64,000 nucleotides of DNA from Metabacillus kandeliae (GTDB lineage Bacteria > Bacillota > Bacilli > Bacillales > Bacillaceae): positions 33,354-97,353 of the forward strand of contig NZ_JAJOZE010000014.1 in assembly GCF_021166585.1 (NCBI RefSeq). Direction: 5' to 3'. Positions 52,401 to 60,848 of this stretch are shown here, in pieces. How positions within the stretch are numbered: position 1 is the stretch's first letter; every line of letters begins with the position of its first letter. Made by a program: the position numbers and the translations under genes. The notes beneath the pieces were generated by a model. It was not told where the DNA came from and did no database searches. It saw nothing but the letters and a program-made list of their open reading frames with translations.

Positions 52401-53952
52401 TTCGAGTGGAGAACAGCTCCGTTTCCCTGTCGCGGTCAATGGCAGGGTTTGTGACAACAGCGACACTTTCTTTAAAGTAGTCAGCCAGGTTTTTCCGCCC
52501 GTCCTGAATGGCTGCGAGCGGGCCGTCATGGCCGAGTGAGCGAATCGGCTCAACGCCTTTATCCGCCATTTGCTCAAGCTGCTGAATGTGTTCGCGGTCC
52601 CAGCCGAAAGCAGCGTACTGGCCGTTATGAACCTTTGTCACAGGCGCTGCGGAAAACTGGCCGGAGCTGACAGGATATGTGATGTGGTTCCGGTAATTTT
52701 CCAGGCTGACCCGCTTTGAGAACATCTCATAAACGGCTTCCTGGTAGGAAGGGTAGTCATACACTTCAAGGTCATCACCGTTCCATTTCAGGCCGACTTT
52801 TTCGCCAGGCGCAAGCGGCTTTGGCTCTGCTGTATACTCGGAAACAGGAATAATGCCTGGTTCTGATGAAAAGATAAAGCTTGTTTCTGTTTCCACTTTC
52901 CACAGCGGGCGCAATCCGAGTGCATCAACACTGAAGACAGCTTCTTCGCCGTAGCGGGAAATAATGCCGGCAGGACCTTGCGCAAAATGGCCCCATGCTT
53001 CACGGATATACGCGTACAAGTCCTGCAGATGAGGCTTGTATGCTTTAATCTCATTCATAATCGGCGGGAAAAGCACGTCCATTGCTTCGAACAGGCTGTA
53101 GCCATCACGGCAGACAAGTGTTTCAATCGTTCTGTTGAGATCCTGAGAGTCGCTGCCGCCGATCGTAATCGGAGCGTGAATCATGCGCGCTTCATCGCGA
53201 AGCTTTGCAATCGTATTGATTTCTCCGTTATGGCCGAGCATGCTGAAGGGCTGCACCCTGAAAAAGTTAGAAAGCGTATTGGTTGAATAGCGATTATGGC
53301 CGAGCGTCATCGCAGAAGCAGCAAGCGGGCTTGCAAGGTCCAGGTAGTATTTCGGAAGAATATCACCGGCTCCCATTACCTTATAAACCGCGATATAGGT
53401 GCTGAGTGATGCCACATGAACGTGTTCGTCTTTTTCCAGATGGATGGTTAGCTCAAACAATGTTTTGGAAAGATGGGACTGAGGGGAATTGCTGATTAGG
53501 GCAACCTGCCAAAAGAGAGGCTCTTCCTGGGAAGCGATCGGGCCTAGCGCTAGGGAATCGGTGACCTTGTCATCCTCAAACACCACTTCAAGGCCGTATT
53601 CGCTGAATGCTTTCAGCACCGTTTCCTTTGATGCAGCCTGGCTGCCGTGCCTCGATAAAAACAAGTGAGCCACAATAAAATCGCTGCGGTCTGCAAGGCT
53701 TGCTTCTTTTCCTGCTTTTTGCAGCTTATCCTTCCATAGCGCCTTCGGAATGTCAATGTGGATGCCGACACCGTCGCCTTCATCATTAATAAATCCTGCG
53801 CGGTGATTCATCGTAACGAGAGCATCAATGCACTGATCAATGTTTTCCCTCGTTGGAATGCGCCTCTTCTCGAGCACAGAGACAATTCCGCAAGCATCAT
53901 GCTCGGCATGATGATACTCTTTAAATAAACTTGGATTCCATTTTTGAGTCAT
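49480..53952 (-). CDS. gltB: Glutamate synthase large subunit (GltB-type), stand-alone
   Basis: The 1490-residue protein has the full domain order. An N-terminal class II glutaminase domain has the nucleophile Cys21 in AEHDACGIVS after a short propeptide. A central domain follows, then the FMN synthase domain with FGSQNEIAFRAYAEA and LSGFDGGTGAARIHA. The 3Fe-4S Cys motif is GCTTCKGCHLDTCHVG, and the GXGXG beta-helix domain is at the C-terminus. It makes two glutamates from glutamine and 2-oxoglutarate. No small subunit (gltD) or gltC is adjacent. Its N-terminal sequence looks divergent from the B. subtilis large subunit. The start codon has no good binding site of its own; see the leader ORF. 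Confidence 0.92.
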   Translation of the reverse strand: MTQKWNPSLFKEYHHAEHDACGIVSVLEKRRIPTRENIDQCIDALVTMNHRAGFINDEGDGVGIHIDIPKALWKDKLQKAGKEASLADRSDFIVAHLFLSRHGSQAASKETVLKAFSEYGLEVVFEDDKVTDSLALGPIASQEEPLFWQVALISNSPQSHLSKTLFELTIHLEKDEHVHVASLSTYIAVYKVMGAGDILPKYYLDLASPLAASAMTLGHNRYSTNTLSNFFRVQPFSMLGHNGEINTIAKLRDEARMIHAPITIGGSDSQDLNRTIETLVCRDGYSLFEAMDVLFPPIMNEIKAYKPHLQDLYAYIREAWGHFAQGPAGIISRYGEEAVFSVDALGLRPLWKVETETSFIFSSEPGIIPVSEYTAEPKPLAPGEKVGLKWNGDDLEVYDYPSYQEAVYEMFSKRVSLENYRNHITYPVSSGQFSAAPVTKVHNGQYAAFGWDREHIQQLEQMADKGVEPIRSLGHDGPLAAIQDGRKNLADYFKESVAVVTNPAIDRDRETELFSTRTVIGKRPSLFEKHERSMVVELPSPILLEGQLASQSSGETGQLPYEEVVEKFSKNRQLYLLQAVFTEEEELRDALERLSIEAVEAVKDGAALLVIDDGLAHSDGKLWIDPHLITAYIDQALVTAKLRREASILLRSGSIRSLHDVITAFGLGANLLSPYLLFATVAEEETLKPAVNLFGAMNKGLEKVISTIGIHELRGYGRLFSAIGLNTEVEEALGIVNFLGSAELKNNFESMKQDAIQRAQEFQDEKARPGKTFHIFPRIWKAIGDMASTGEYDAYREKISEQEQANPIAIRHLTELKKAPSSLPQEKVDVSVGEHSLPFIISSMSFGSQNEIAFRAYAEAADQLNMISLNGEGGEIKDMLGKYPRTRGQQIASGRFGVNAELLNSSNLLEIKIGQGAKPGEGGHLPGSKVTAKIAEARNATIGSDLISPSNNHDIYSIEDLAQMITELKTGNDQAKVAVKVPVVPNIGTIAVGIAKAGADIITLSGFDGGTGAARIHALQYVGLPVEIGVKSAHNALHEAGLRHKVELWADGGIKSAEDVVKVMLLGANRIGFGTLSMIAIGCTTCKGCHLDTCHVGIATQIESEAQAKEHGLRRFVPREYGRAVGGLINLFTAFGKEVQALAASMGIDRLQDLVGRSDLLVQSKAHDSMDLSLLLENLDIPNIAHQEVAASTQENRLAVAAGAEYLDLRVEELHESRSFSSVTSSQRVLGSRVSCHRVRGRLDGSYTALDDVNLEYRDGSVPGNGLGAYNTAGINISVEGGSQDGTGKTSFGGSIRVLKAKGADGSYYSGSVGKGFGYGAQHGLLLVQGNADARAGIRLSGADMIIGGQLEQPIPEQEYGNIGTNSNIKGFAFEYMTNGRGLVLGDPGPWICAGMTGGAVYVRHQPEMGLTKAAIERRVAKGAKINVLSLSEKGKADVKELLGTYIETLRSHGQSEEALSLEQLLTEPEKHFFELIPVKEQADPSVSTE

Positions 53953-53993
53953 GCTATGCGGCTCTTTGGACCGGGGTTTTCCGGTTCCTGCAA
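53949..53993 (-). CDS. Leader peptide ORF translationally coupled to gltB
   Basis: TTG 53993 lies seven bases after AGGAGG (plus-strand CCTCC at 54001-54005), the only strong ribosome binding site before gltB. The 14-codon frame encodes MQEPENPGPKSRIA and stops at TGA, which overlaps the gltB start as ATGA. In the gltB frame no start codon exists between this site and ATG 53952. A hairpin (ACCGG/CCGGT) lies inside the frame. I infer coupling or attenuation; it is not proven to be translated. Confidence 0.6.
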   Translation of the reverse strand: MQEPENPGPKSRIA

Positions 53994-54057
53994 GCCTTCA
54001 CCTCCTGAAGCTGATATGGGGTACTTATTTTTCTGCCAATCTCTTAGAATTGACAAT

Positions 54058-54107
54058 ATATTAAATTTTCAGAATTGTAATGTCAATCATACCATTGTCA
54101 GAAAATC
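54058..54107 (-). promoter_or_regulatory. gltB promoter with two CodY-like boxes
   Basis: On the minus strand TTGACA (54086-54081), 17 bp, TAATAT (54063-54058) form a near-perfect promoter. A CodY-like box at 54064-54078 (plus strand AATTTTCAGAATTGT, 12 of 15) fills the spacer. Another at 54093-54107 (CATTGTCAGAAAATC, 12 of 15) is just upstream. Both suggest CodY repression in amino-acid-rich conditions. Confidence 0.7.
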
Positions 54108-54223
54108 TTTTCAATTATTTATACAGTCATTCGCATGGATAAGCTGACTGAAGAGGAGCGTTAAAGGACTAAAGTGCTAAGCGCTTCCTTATTGGAAGCG
54201 GTTTCAATAAAAGGAGAAAGAAA

Positions 54224-54251
54224 AAAGAGAAAATCCTAAGATTTCCTCTTT
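54224..54251 (-). terminator. Terminator of gsaB
   Basis: AAAGAGAAAATC and GATTTCCTCTTT pair at 11 of 12 positions around CTAA. A T-rich stretch follows on the minus strand. It isolates gsaB from the gltB promoter region. Confidence 0.78.
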
Positions 54252-54271
54252 GAATAACTTTGTATTTTTAT

Positions 54272-55564
54272 TCAGTTTTTCAGCTCTTTAAAGCTTTCTT
54301 CAACAGCTTCAAGCGTCACCCGGATATCTTCTTCGGTATGCTCAGTTGTCAGGAACCAGGCTTCGTATTTGGACGGAGCAAGATTGATGCCTTTGTTCAG
54401 CATAAGCTTGAAGAACTTAGCAAAGGTTTCGCCGTCTGTTTTTTCAGCCTGCTCGTAGTTGATGACTTTTTCATCTGTAAAGTAGATTGTCAAAGCGCCT
54501 TTCAGCCTGTTCACCGTAATGGTGACACCATGTGTTTTGGCATGCTTTAAAATGCCTTCTTCAAGCATGGTGCCAAGCCTGTCGAGTTTTTCATAAACGC
54601 CTTCCTGCTTCAGCACTTCAAGGCAGGCGATGCCGGATAAGATGGAGGCTGGATTGCCTGCCATTGTCCCTGCCTGATAAGCAGGGCCAAGAGGAGCAAC
54701 CTGTTCCATGATTTCCTTTTTGCCGCCGTAAGCGCCGATTGGAAGCCCGCCGCCGATGATTTTACCCATTGCGGTCAAATCAGGCTTTACACCGAGAAGA
54801 TCCTGCGCACCGCCGTACATAAAGCGGAAAGCCGTGATGACTTCATCGTAGATCACAAGGGCGCCTGCAGCGTGGGCGATATCGTTGACAGCCTCCAGGA
54901 AGCCTGGCAGCGGCTCAACGATGCCGAAGTTTCCGACAATCGGCTCCACAAGCACGCCGGCGATTTCGCTGCCCCATTTATCCATTGCTTCTTTAAAAGA
55001 GTCCGGGTCATTGAAGGGAACCGTGATGACTTCCTTCGCAATGCTTTTCGGTACGCCGGCAGAATCCGGTGTGCCGAGTGTGGAAGGGCCTGAGCCTGCT
55101 GCCACAAGGACAAGATCGGAATGGCCGTGGTAGCAGCCGGCAAACTTGATGATTTTATCGCGGCCGGTATAAGCTCTTGCGACGCGGATGGTCGTCATGA
55201 CAGCTTCTGTTCCGGAGTTAACGAAGCGCACCTTATCAAGATACGGCATCGCTTCTTTCAGCATTTTGGCAAACTTCACTTCGTGCGCTGTCGGCGTGCC
55301 GTACAAAACGCCGTTTTCAGCAGCCTTCGTAATCGCCTCTGTGATGTGGGGGTGGGCGTGGCCGGTAATAATCGGCCCGTATGCGGCAAGGTAATCAATA
55401 TACTTATTGCCGTCCACATCCCAGAAGTAGGCGCCTTTTCCTTTTTCCATTGCGACCGGCGATCCGCCGCCAACTGCTTTATAAGAGCGGGATGGACTGT
55501 TCACCCCGCCGACAATGTGCTCTAATGCTTCTTGATGAAGCGCTTCTGATTTCGTGAAATTCAT
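54272..55564 (-). CDS. gsaB: Glutamate-1-semialdehyde 2,1-aminomutase, GsaB/HemL2
   Basis: The 430-residue PLP enzyme shows [55 protein letters not shown] and the PLP-Lys in [18 protein letters not shown]. It converts glutamate-1-semialdehyde to 5-aminolevulinate for haem synthesis and is the second copy (GsaB), distinct from the hemL of the hem operon in B. subtilis. I choose ATG 55564 after AGGAGGACCACC; earlier in-frame ATG at 55585 lies upstream of that site. Confidence 0.93.
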   Translation of the reverse strand: MNFTKSEALHQEALEHIVGGVNSPSRSYKAVGGGSPVAMEKGKGAYFWDVDGNKYIDYLAAYGPIITGHAHPHITEAITKAAENGVLYGTPTAHEVKFAKMLKEAMPYLDKVRFVNSGTEAVMTTIRVARAYTGRDKIIKFAGCYHGHSDLVLVAAGSGPSTLGTPDSAGVPKSIAKEVITVPFNDPDSFKEAMDKWGSEIAGVLVEPIVGNFGIVEPLPGFLEAVNDIAHAAGALVIYDEVITAFRFMYGGAQDLLGVKPDLTAMGKIIGGGLPIGAYGGKKEIMEQVAPLGPAYQAGTMAGNPASILSGIACLEVLKQEGVYEKLDRLGTMLEEGILKHAKTHGVTITVNRLKGALTIYFTDEKVINYEQAEKTDGETFAKFFKLMLNKGINLAPSKYEAWFLTTEHTEEDIRVTLEAVEESFKELKN

Positions 55565-55630
55565 GGTGGTCCTCCTAAAATGCAATTTTACGTTTACTAG
55601 TTTAGCATTTTTTCAGGAGGACTGCCCTTT

Positions 55631-56206
55631 CTAGCGGATGATTTCGTCCACGATTCCGTAATCAAGCGCTTCCTGTGCTGTCATAAAATAATCCCGCTCA
55701 GAATCAAGCGCCACCTTTTCAACCGGCTGGCCGGTTCTGTCAGAAATGATCCGGTTAATATCCTGCTTTGCTTTCAGCAGCCGTCGGGCTGTTATTTCCA
55801 CATCTGTTGCCTGGCCTCTTGCACCACCTGAAGGCTGATGTATCATAATTTCGCTGTTCGGAAGGGCATAGCGCTTGCCTTTTGTTCCAGCGATTAAAAG
55901 CATCGCCCCCATGGAAGCGGCCATGCCAAGACAGATCGTCCGGACATCTGGCTTGATGTACTGCATCGTATCGAATATCGCGAAGCCGGCCGTAATGGAG
56001 CCGCCTGGACTGTTTATATAGATGGAAATGTCTTTTTCGCTGTCTTCCGCTGTTAAGAAAAGCAGCTGGGCAACGATGCTGTTCGCCATTTGATCGTTTA
56101 CCTCTTCACCGATCATAATGACGCGGTCTTTTAGCAGCCTTGAATAAATATCATAGGAACGTTCGCCGTATTTTGTCTGCTCTACGACATAAGGTATTGT
56201 GCTCAT
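55631..56206 (-). CDS. clpP: ATP-dependent Clp protease proteolytic subunit
   Basis: This 191-residue serine protease has the catalytic triad Ser98 (GMAASMGAM), His123 (IMIHQPSGG) and Asp172 (SERDYFM). The N-terminal axial loop and handle helix are intact. It should form the tetradecameric barrel that works with ClpX/ClpC. In B. subtilis the clpP gene is elsewhere and differs in the N-terminus, so this may be a second paralogue. ATG 56206 follows AAGGGGGATCC. Confidence 0.92.
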   Translation of the reverse strand: MSTIPYVVEQTKYGERSYDIYSRLLKDRVIMIGEEVNDQMANSIVAQLLFLTAEDSEKDISIYINSPGGSITAGFAIFDTMQYIKPDVRTICLGMAASMGAMLLIAGTKGKRYALPNSEIMIHQPSGGARGQATDVEITARRLLKAKQDINRIISDRTGQPVEKVALDSERDYFMTAQEALDYGIVDEIIR

Positions 56207-56230
56207 TGCGGGATCCCCCTTTAGTTTTCA

Positions 56231-56410
56231 GGCTCTTTAAAATAGGCTGTTGATTTCCGTTTCAAGCGTCCGCTTTCCGCGGGGCGGGCGCTGAGCATCC
56301 TCTGCGCTTAAGCGCATGCGGGGTCTCACCTGTCCCGCTGCTCCCGCAGGAGTCTCCCGCCTGCCACTCCAATCAACAGGTGTGTAGAAATTAACGCTGC
56401 AGTTATAGCA
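56231..56410 (-). repeat. Dispersed GC-rich repeat I, copy 3 (inverted)
   Basis: The core 56247-56379 carries CTGTTGATT and AATCAACAG ends in inverted orientation relative to copies 1-2. The conserved right flank GGCTCTTTAAAATAGGCTG lies at 56231. Confidence 0.9.
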
Positions 56411-56428
56411 AAGGGGGAGGGTTCCCCC

Positions 56429-57091
56429 TTATGCTGCCATTAACATCATTGGTGAAGATGATTTTTTATAGGATAGAAGCGCTGTCGGCTCTTCTTTTTG
56501 AACAAGGGCAACTAGTTTTTCGGGATCTTCTGTGAAAAGAGCTTCAGAGATGGCCTCTTTCCACACTTCTTCATCCTCTTTTTCCCACGAAGGATCGCGT
56601 TCTTCAGGCTGCCGCTTCAGGCGCTGTCTTCCTCTGTACAGGAGCGACTTTGCTGTTTCCTTTGTTGTGCCGAGGAGGTCAGCGATTTCTTCCGTCTTAT
56701 ATAGGAACGCTTCTTTCAGGAGAAATACAGCCGCCTGCTTCGGAGTCAGGCTTTTCATGAGATATTCGGCAGCCATAAATGCTCCATCAAGCTTCCTCGC
56801 ACTATCCTCTGCATGCTCTTTGCACTCTGTTTTGCAAGCGGACTTTCTGAATGCATCAATGCGCTCGTTGTAGGCGATTCTGGATAGCAGCGCGAGCGGT
56901 GCTCCGTCAAGGCAGCCGTATTTCTCTAAGGCTTTCAGCAGGGATTCCTGGGCAAGATCCTCTGCTTCCCACTTGTTTCGGGTCAGCATGAGGCAATATT
57001 TGAAAAGGGACGTGTATTTGGCTTCTGTCTGGCTCTCATTTTTCACGTTGCTTGAAATCTTTTGTGATTGCTGCGCAGCAATTCGTTTCAA
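56429..57091 (-). CDS. ECF-type RNA polymerase sigma factor
   Basis: The 220-residue protein has sigma region 2 (YTSLFKYCLMLTRNKWEAED, LAQESLLKALEKYG) and region 4 (LTPKQAAVFLLKEAFLYKT, EEIADLLGTTKETAKSLLYR). About 50 extra C-terminal residues are acidic and end MMLMAA. It starts with TTG 57091 behind AAAGGAGTG. No anti-sigma gene or transmembrane partner is adjacent, so the tail may have a regulatory role. The regulon is unknown. Confidence 0.82.
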   Translation of the reverse strand: MKRIAAQQSQKISSNVKNESQTEAKYTSLFKYCLMLTRNKWEAEDLAQESLLKALEKYGCLDGAPLALLSRIAYNERIDAFRKSACKTECKEHAEDSARKLDGAFMAAEYLMKSLTPKQAAVFLLKEAFLYKTEEIADLLGTTKETAKSLLYRGRQRLKRQPEERDPSWEKEDEEVWKEAISEALFTEDPEKLVALVQKEEPTALLSYKKSSSPMMLMAA

Positions 57092-57261
57092 AGCTTTTCA
57101 CTCCTTTAAGGTGCACCTCTATTTATAGAACGAATGAGAATGTAAAAAAGATACGGGTGCTGTTAAGTATATGTAAATTTCCGCTGATATCCTGCATCTT
57201 CATTGTTGAGATGCCGGTAATCGGATAAACTTATCGTTGTGAATCAATGGAGGGAATATGA

Positions 57262-58281
57262 ATGAAAAAAATTATTGAAGTAACAGATCTTCGCAAGGAA
57301 TTTAAGTCGTACTCAAGCAGGCAGGGGCTAAAAGGAGCTTTTCGGGATCTTCTGACCCGCAACTATAAAGTGATGAGAGCGGTTGATGATATTTCGTTCA
57401 CGATTCATGAAGGCGAAATGGTCGGGTATATCGGCGAAAATGGAGCGGGCAAATCCACCTCCATTAAAATGCTGACGGGCATACTCAATCCGACAGCAGG
57501 CTCTGTTTCTGTAAACGGCATGAATCCGCATAAAGAGCGGGAAAAATTCGTCCAGACGATCGGGGTCGTGTTCGGCCAGCGCTCGCAACTCTGGTGGGAT
57601 ATTGCTGTTCAGGAATCGTTCCGCCTGTTGAAAAAAGTATACAAGGTGTCTGATCAGGATTACAACGAGCACATGGATCATGTCATCAAAACGCTTGATA
57701 TCGGCCCTTTGCTCGATAAGCCTGTGCGGAAGCTGTCGCTGGGTCAGCGGATGAGATGCGAGCTCGCTGCAGCGCTGATCCACAATCCGCCGCTACTGTT
57801 TCTGGATGAACCGACGATCGGGCTTGATGTGCTTGTAAAGCTGAAGATACGGCAGTTTTTAAAAGAAATGAATGAAAAGTACAAAACGACTATTCTGTTA
57901 ACTACACATGATCTTACTGACATAGAAGCGCTGTGTGAGCGGGTCGTGATGCTTGATGAAGGAAAAATCATTTACGACGGGCTGCTGAACAACCTGAGAA
58001 AGGACATTGGCGAAAGCAAGCAGGTTCAATTTCATTTCGAAGGTGATGTGGCTGAAAAGGATCTTGCCTTCATTACATCAGACCTTCAGGTAGCATGGCA
58101 AAAAAGTGAAAAGGACCGCACATGGTCTGCTTTAGTGACAGATCAGGAAGCCCAGATGAGTGAACTGATCGGCCGGATTGTCGGCGCCCATAAAATCGTC
58201 GACCTCAGCATTAAGGAAATTTCAACAGAAGAAATCATCCGCAACATTTATGAAAAAGGCAATGTGGCAGGGGGCTATTAA
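57262..58281 (+). CDS. ABC-2 type transporter ATPase
   Basis: The 339-residue ATPase has Walker A GENGAGKSTSIKML, Q-loop GVVFGQRSQLWWDI, signature LSLGQRMRCELAAAL, Walker B LLFLDEPTIGLDV, H-loop LTTHDLTD. A C-terminal extension of about 90 residues follows. It belongs to the group that partners two DUF990 permeases. ATG 57262 follows GGAGGG. It is the first gene of a three-gene operon; the exported substrate is unknown. Confidence 0.9.
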   Translation: MKKIIEVTDLRKEFKSYSSRQGLKGAFRDLLTRNYKVMRAVDDISFTIHEGEMVGYIGENGAGKSTSIKMLTGILNPTAGSVSVNGMNPHKEREKFVQTIGVVFGQRSQLWWDIAVQESFRLLKKVYKVSDQDYNEHMDHVIKTLDIGPLLDKPVRKLSLGQRMRCELAAALIHNPPLLFLDEPTIGLDVLVKLKIRQFLKEMNEKYKTTILLTTHDLTDIEALCERVVMLDEGKIIYDGLLNNLRKDIGESKQVQFHFEGDVAEKDLAFITSDLQVAWQKSEKDRTWSALVTDQEAQMSELIGRIVGAHKIVDLSIKEISTEEIIRNIYEKGNVAGGY

Positions 58282-59073
58282 ATGGACAAGTACCTCGAGA
58301 TGATCCGCATCCGCTTTTTGATGATGCTCGCTTACCGGACGAATTACTATACAGGCATTCTGATCTACAGCATTAACATCGGCGCCTACTATTTTCTCTG
58401 GACGGCCATATACGGCGGCAAAGGGACGATGCAGGGCTTAAGCGTAATCCAGATGACGTCTTATATCGCTGTGTCATGGATGGCGAGAGCCTTTTATTTC
58501 AACAACATCGACACGGAGATTGCCCAGGAAATCAAGGAGGGAAAAGTGGCGGTTGAAATGATCCGCCCCTACAGCTACCTTGGCATGAAAACGATGCAGG
58601 CGCTCGGCGAAGGCGTCTTCCGGCTGTTCTTTTTCTCGCTGCCAGGCCTTATTGTTGTTTATTTCATTTTTCCAATGAAAATATCCTCCCATCCGGGAAC
58701 ATGGCTTGCTTTTATGCTGTCGCTTTTCTTCAGTTTTGTCATCAATACGCAGATTAACCTTCTGACAGGGATGATGACGTTTTTCCTTTTCAACAATAAC
58801 GGGCTGATCAGAGCGAAGCGGGTCTGTGTGGACCTGTTCTCAGGACTATTGCTGCCGATCAGCTTCTACCCGGGCTGGGCGCAGGAAATCATGAAGTTCT
58901 TTCCGTTTCAGGCGATCAGCTATATTCCGAGCATGATTTTTACAGAAGGAATAGCAGGGGACAAATTCCTGCAGTCTCTCTTGTTTCAGGGTGTCTGGTG
59001 CGTGATACTGCTGATTCCGATCCAGCTGCTGTGGACAGCTGCAAAAAAACAAATGGTCATCCAGGGGGGCTGA
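58282..59073 (+). CDS. ABC-2 (DUF990) permease, first subunit
   Basis: The 263-residue membrane protein has six predicted helices and the DUF990 features MLAYRTNYYTGILIYSINIG and EIKEGKVAVEMIRPYSYL. Its ATG directly follows the ATPase stop codon. It probably pairs with the next permease to form the exporter membrane domain. Confidence 0.87.
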   Translation: MDKYLEMIRIRFLMMLAYRTNYYTGILIYSINIGAYYFLWTAIYGGKGTMQGLSVIQMTSYIAVSWMARAFYFNNIDTEIAQEIKEGKVAVEMIRPYSYLGMKTMQALGEGVFRLFFFSLPGLIVVYFIFPMKISSHPGTWLAFMLSLFFSFVINTQINLLTGMMTFFLFNNNGLIRAKRVCVDLFSGLLLPISFYPGWAQEIMKFFPFQAISYIPSMIFTEGIAGDKFLQSLLFQGVWCVILLIPIQLLWTAAKKQMVIQGG

Positions 59074-59076
59074 GGC

Positions 59077-59862
59077 ATGTTTTACGTTTCCATGTTATTT
59101 CAATATGTCGGCCAGTATATCAAGGTTAAGCTTGAGTACAGAGCAGATACGCTTGTCGAGATTTTCTCAGACTGGCTGTTTCAGGCAGTTAACCTCATTT
59201 TTATCCTGGTTGTTTTCGGACATACCCAGCTTCTTGGCGGCTGGAACAGGGAAGAAATCATCTTTATTTACGGCTTTTATCTTGTTCCGTATGCCTTGTT
59301 CGGAGCTTTCTTCAATATTTGGGATTTTAACGAACGGTATATTGTAAAAGGCGAAATGGACCGGATTTTAACAAGGCCGATCCACAGCCTGTTTCAGGTT
59401 GTACTGGAGCGGATGGAGCTTGAATCATTATCAGGCGCTGTCACAGGCCTTGCAATTATGGCTTATGCTGCCGTCAAGCTGCACCTTGTTTTTCACTGGT
59501 ATGATGTGTTTGTGTTTATCTTTTTTGTGATCGGCGGAGCGCTTGTGTATGCCGGCATTTTCGTTATGATCGCAAGCATCAGCTTTTACTCTGATTCGCG
59601 CACATCCATCATTCCGATGATGTACAACATCAGCAACTACGGCCGCTATCCGGTTGACATTTACCATAAGGCGATCCGGTTCGTCCTGACTTGGATTCTG
59701 CCGTTTGCTTTCGTTGGCATGTATCCTGCCGCTTACTTTTTGCGAAAAGCAGAGTGGTATGCCTATTCCTTTACCACACCTGTGATCGGCATCTTATTTT
59801 TCGCACTCGCTGTGTTTGTTTGGAACACAGGGGTGAAAAAATACAGGGGAGCTGGAAACTGA
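59077..59862 (+). CDS. ABC-2 (DUF990) permease, second subunit
   Basis: This 261-residue protein has about six helices and the conserved blocks VKLEYRADTLVEIFSDWLFQ, VKGEMDRILTRPIHSLFQVV and NISNYGRYPVDIYHKAIRFV. It starts 3 bp after the previous stop. The NYGRYPVDIY motif is characteristic of this half. Confidence 0.87.
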   Translation: MFYVSMLFQYVGQYIKVKLEYRADTLVEIFSDWLFQAVNLIFILVVFGHTQLLGGWNREEIIFIYGFYLVPYALFGAFFNIWDFNERYIVKGEMDRILTRPIHSLFQVVLERMELESLSGAVTGLAIMAYAAVKLHLVFHWYDVFVFIFFVIGGALVYAGIFVMIASISFYSDSRTSIIPMMYNISNYGRYPVDIYHKAIRFVLTWILPFAFVGMYPAAYFLRKAEWYAYSFTTPVIGILFFALAVFVWNTGVKKYRGAGN

Positions 59863-59914
59863 GCCCTGTTTTCCGCATATAGATGGTAAAAAGAGCGGAC
59901 AAGGGCGTGGCGCT

Positions 59915-60316
59915 ATGGAATGGATCATCGGAGCAGCTACCGTATTCTGCTTGTACATGTCAGCCAAAATCACTGTGAAGGCCTTTCAAGAGCAGGAGTT
60001 TATGTCGCTTGAGGTCATTCTTACGGTATTCCTGTTTTATTTGTCCATCCTGATCGGCTTCGGCATGATTTATCTGCTTTTCCTCCATGGAGGTTTGGAT
60101 ATCCTTGAGCTTAACGGTGTACCTGCCGAAGGAAACTATGTGGAGCTTTTATACCACAGCCTGTATTTCAGTGCTATTACGCTGTTTTCTGTCGGCTACG
60201 GGGAAATGGTGCCTGTCGGGATCGGCCGGCTTGTTGCTGTATTAGAGGCGATGACAGGCTATATACTGCCGGTAGTCATTGTTGCCAGGACAGTTTATGG
60301 TCTTGAAAGACGCTAG
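59915..60316 (+). CDS. Small two-helix potassium-channel-like protein
   Basis: The 133-residue protein has a membrane segment (about 35-60), a pore helix, filter-like SVGYGEMVP, and a final membrane segment ending VVIVARTVYGLERR. There is no cytoplasmic RCK domain. It is related in layout to the protein at 9363-9743. It follows the ABC-2 operon by 52 bp and may be read through. ATG 59915 has a weak ACAAGGGCG upstream. Confidence 0.82.
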   Translation: MEWIIGAATVFCLYMSAKITVKAFQEQEFMSLEVILTVFLFYLSILIGFGMIYLLFLHGGLDILELNGVPAEGNYVELLYHSLYFSAITLFSVGYGEMVPVGIGRLVAVLEAMTGYILPVVIVARTVYGLERR

Positions 60317-60380
60317 AAAGTTGTATTAATAGGCAGAATTGGTTACCCTTTTAGTAAAATCATAGCTGGAGGGGTACATA

Positions 60381-60848
60381 ATGGCGCTTGAAACAGGGAG
60401 CAAGGCACCGGATTTTGAACTATTGTCAGATGCAGGAGAAACAGTGAAATTATCTGATTTCAGAGGGAAATATGCTGTGCTTTATTTTTATCCAAAAGAC
60501 ATGACACCAGGCTGCACAACAGAAGCCTGCGACTTCAGGGATCAGCACAAAAGCTTTGAGGAGCTGGATGCGGTCATCATCGGCATCAGCCCTGACCCGG
60601 AGGAAAGCCATCAAAAATTCAAGAGTAAGCATGATCTTCCGTTTCTGCTTCTTGCGGATCAAGACCATCAAGCAGCAGAAGCTTATGGAGTATGGAAGCT
60701 GAAGAAAAACTTCGGCAAAGAATACATGGGGATTGAGCGTTCCACTTTTATCATTGATAAAGAAGGAAACCTCCTGAAGGAATGGCGTAAAGTGAAAGTG
60801 TCCGGGCATGTAGAAGAAGCGCTGCAATTTATTAAAGAGCAGCAATAG
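60381..60848 (+). CDS. bcp: Thioredoxin-dependent peroxiredoxin, Bcp (YgaF)
   Basis: The 155-residue PrxQ/Bcp-type peroxiredoxin has peroxidatic Cys45 and resolving Cys50 in DMTPGCTTEACDFRD. It also has AVIIGISPDPEESHQKF and RSTFIIDKEGNL. It reduces hydrogen and organic peroxides. GGAGGGGTAC precedes ATG. It is close to perR, as in B. subtilis. Confidence 0.93.
   Translation: MALETGSKAPDFELLSDAGETVKLSDFRGKYAVLYFYPKDMTPGCTTEACDFRDQHKSFEELDAVIIGISPDPEESHQKFKSKHDLPFLLLADQDHQAAEAYGVWKLKKNFGKEYMGIERSTFIIDKEGNLLKEWRKVKVSGHVEEALQFIKEQQ

Noticed and set aside
53952..53993. Longer GltB N-terminus starting at the AGGAGG site
   Set aside because: In the gltB frame there is no ATG, GTG or TTG there and a TGA lies just upstream, so the site serves a different short frame.
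54193..54206. A second cre site (TGGAAGCGGTTTCA) upstream of gltB
   Set aside because: Two mismatches to the consensus and a position about 140 bp upstream of the gltB promoter, near the gsaB terminator.
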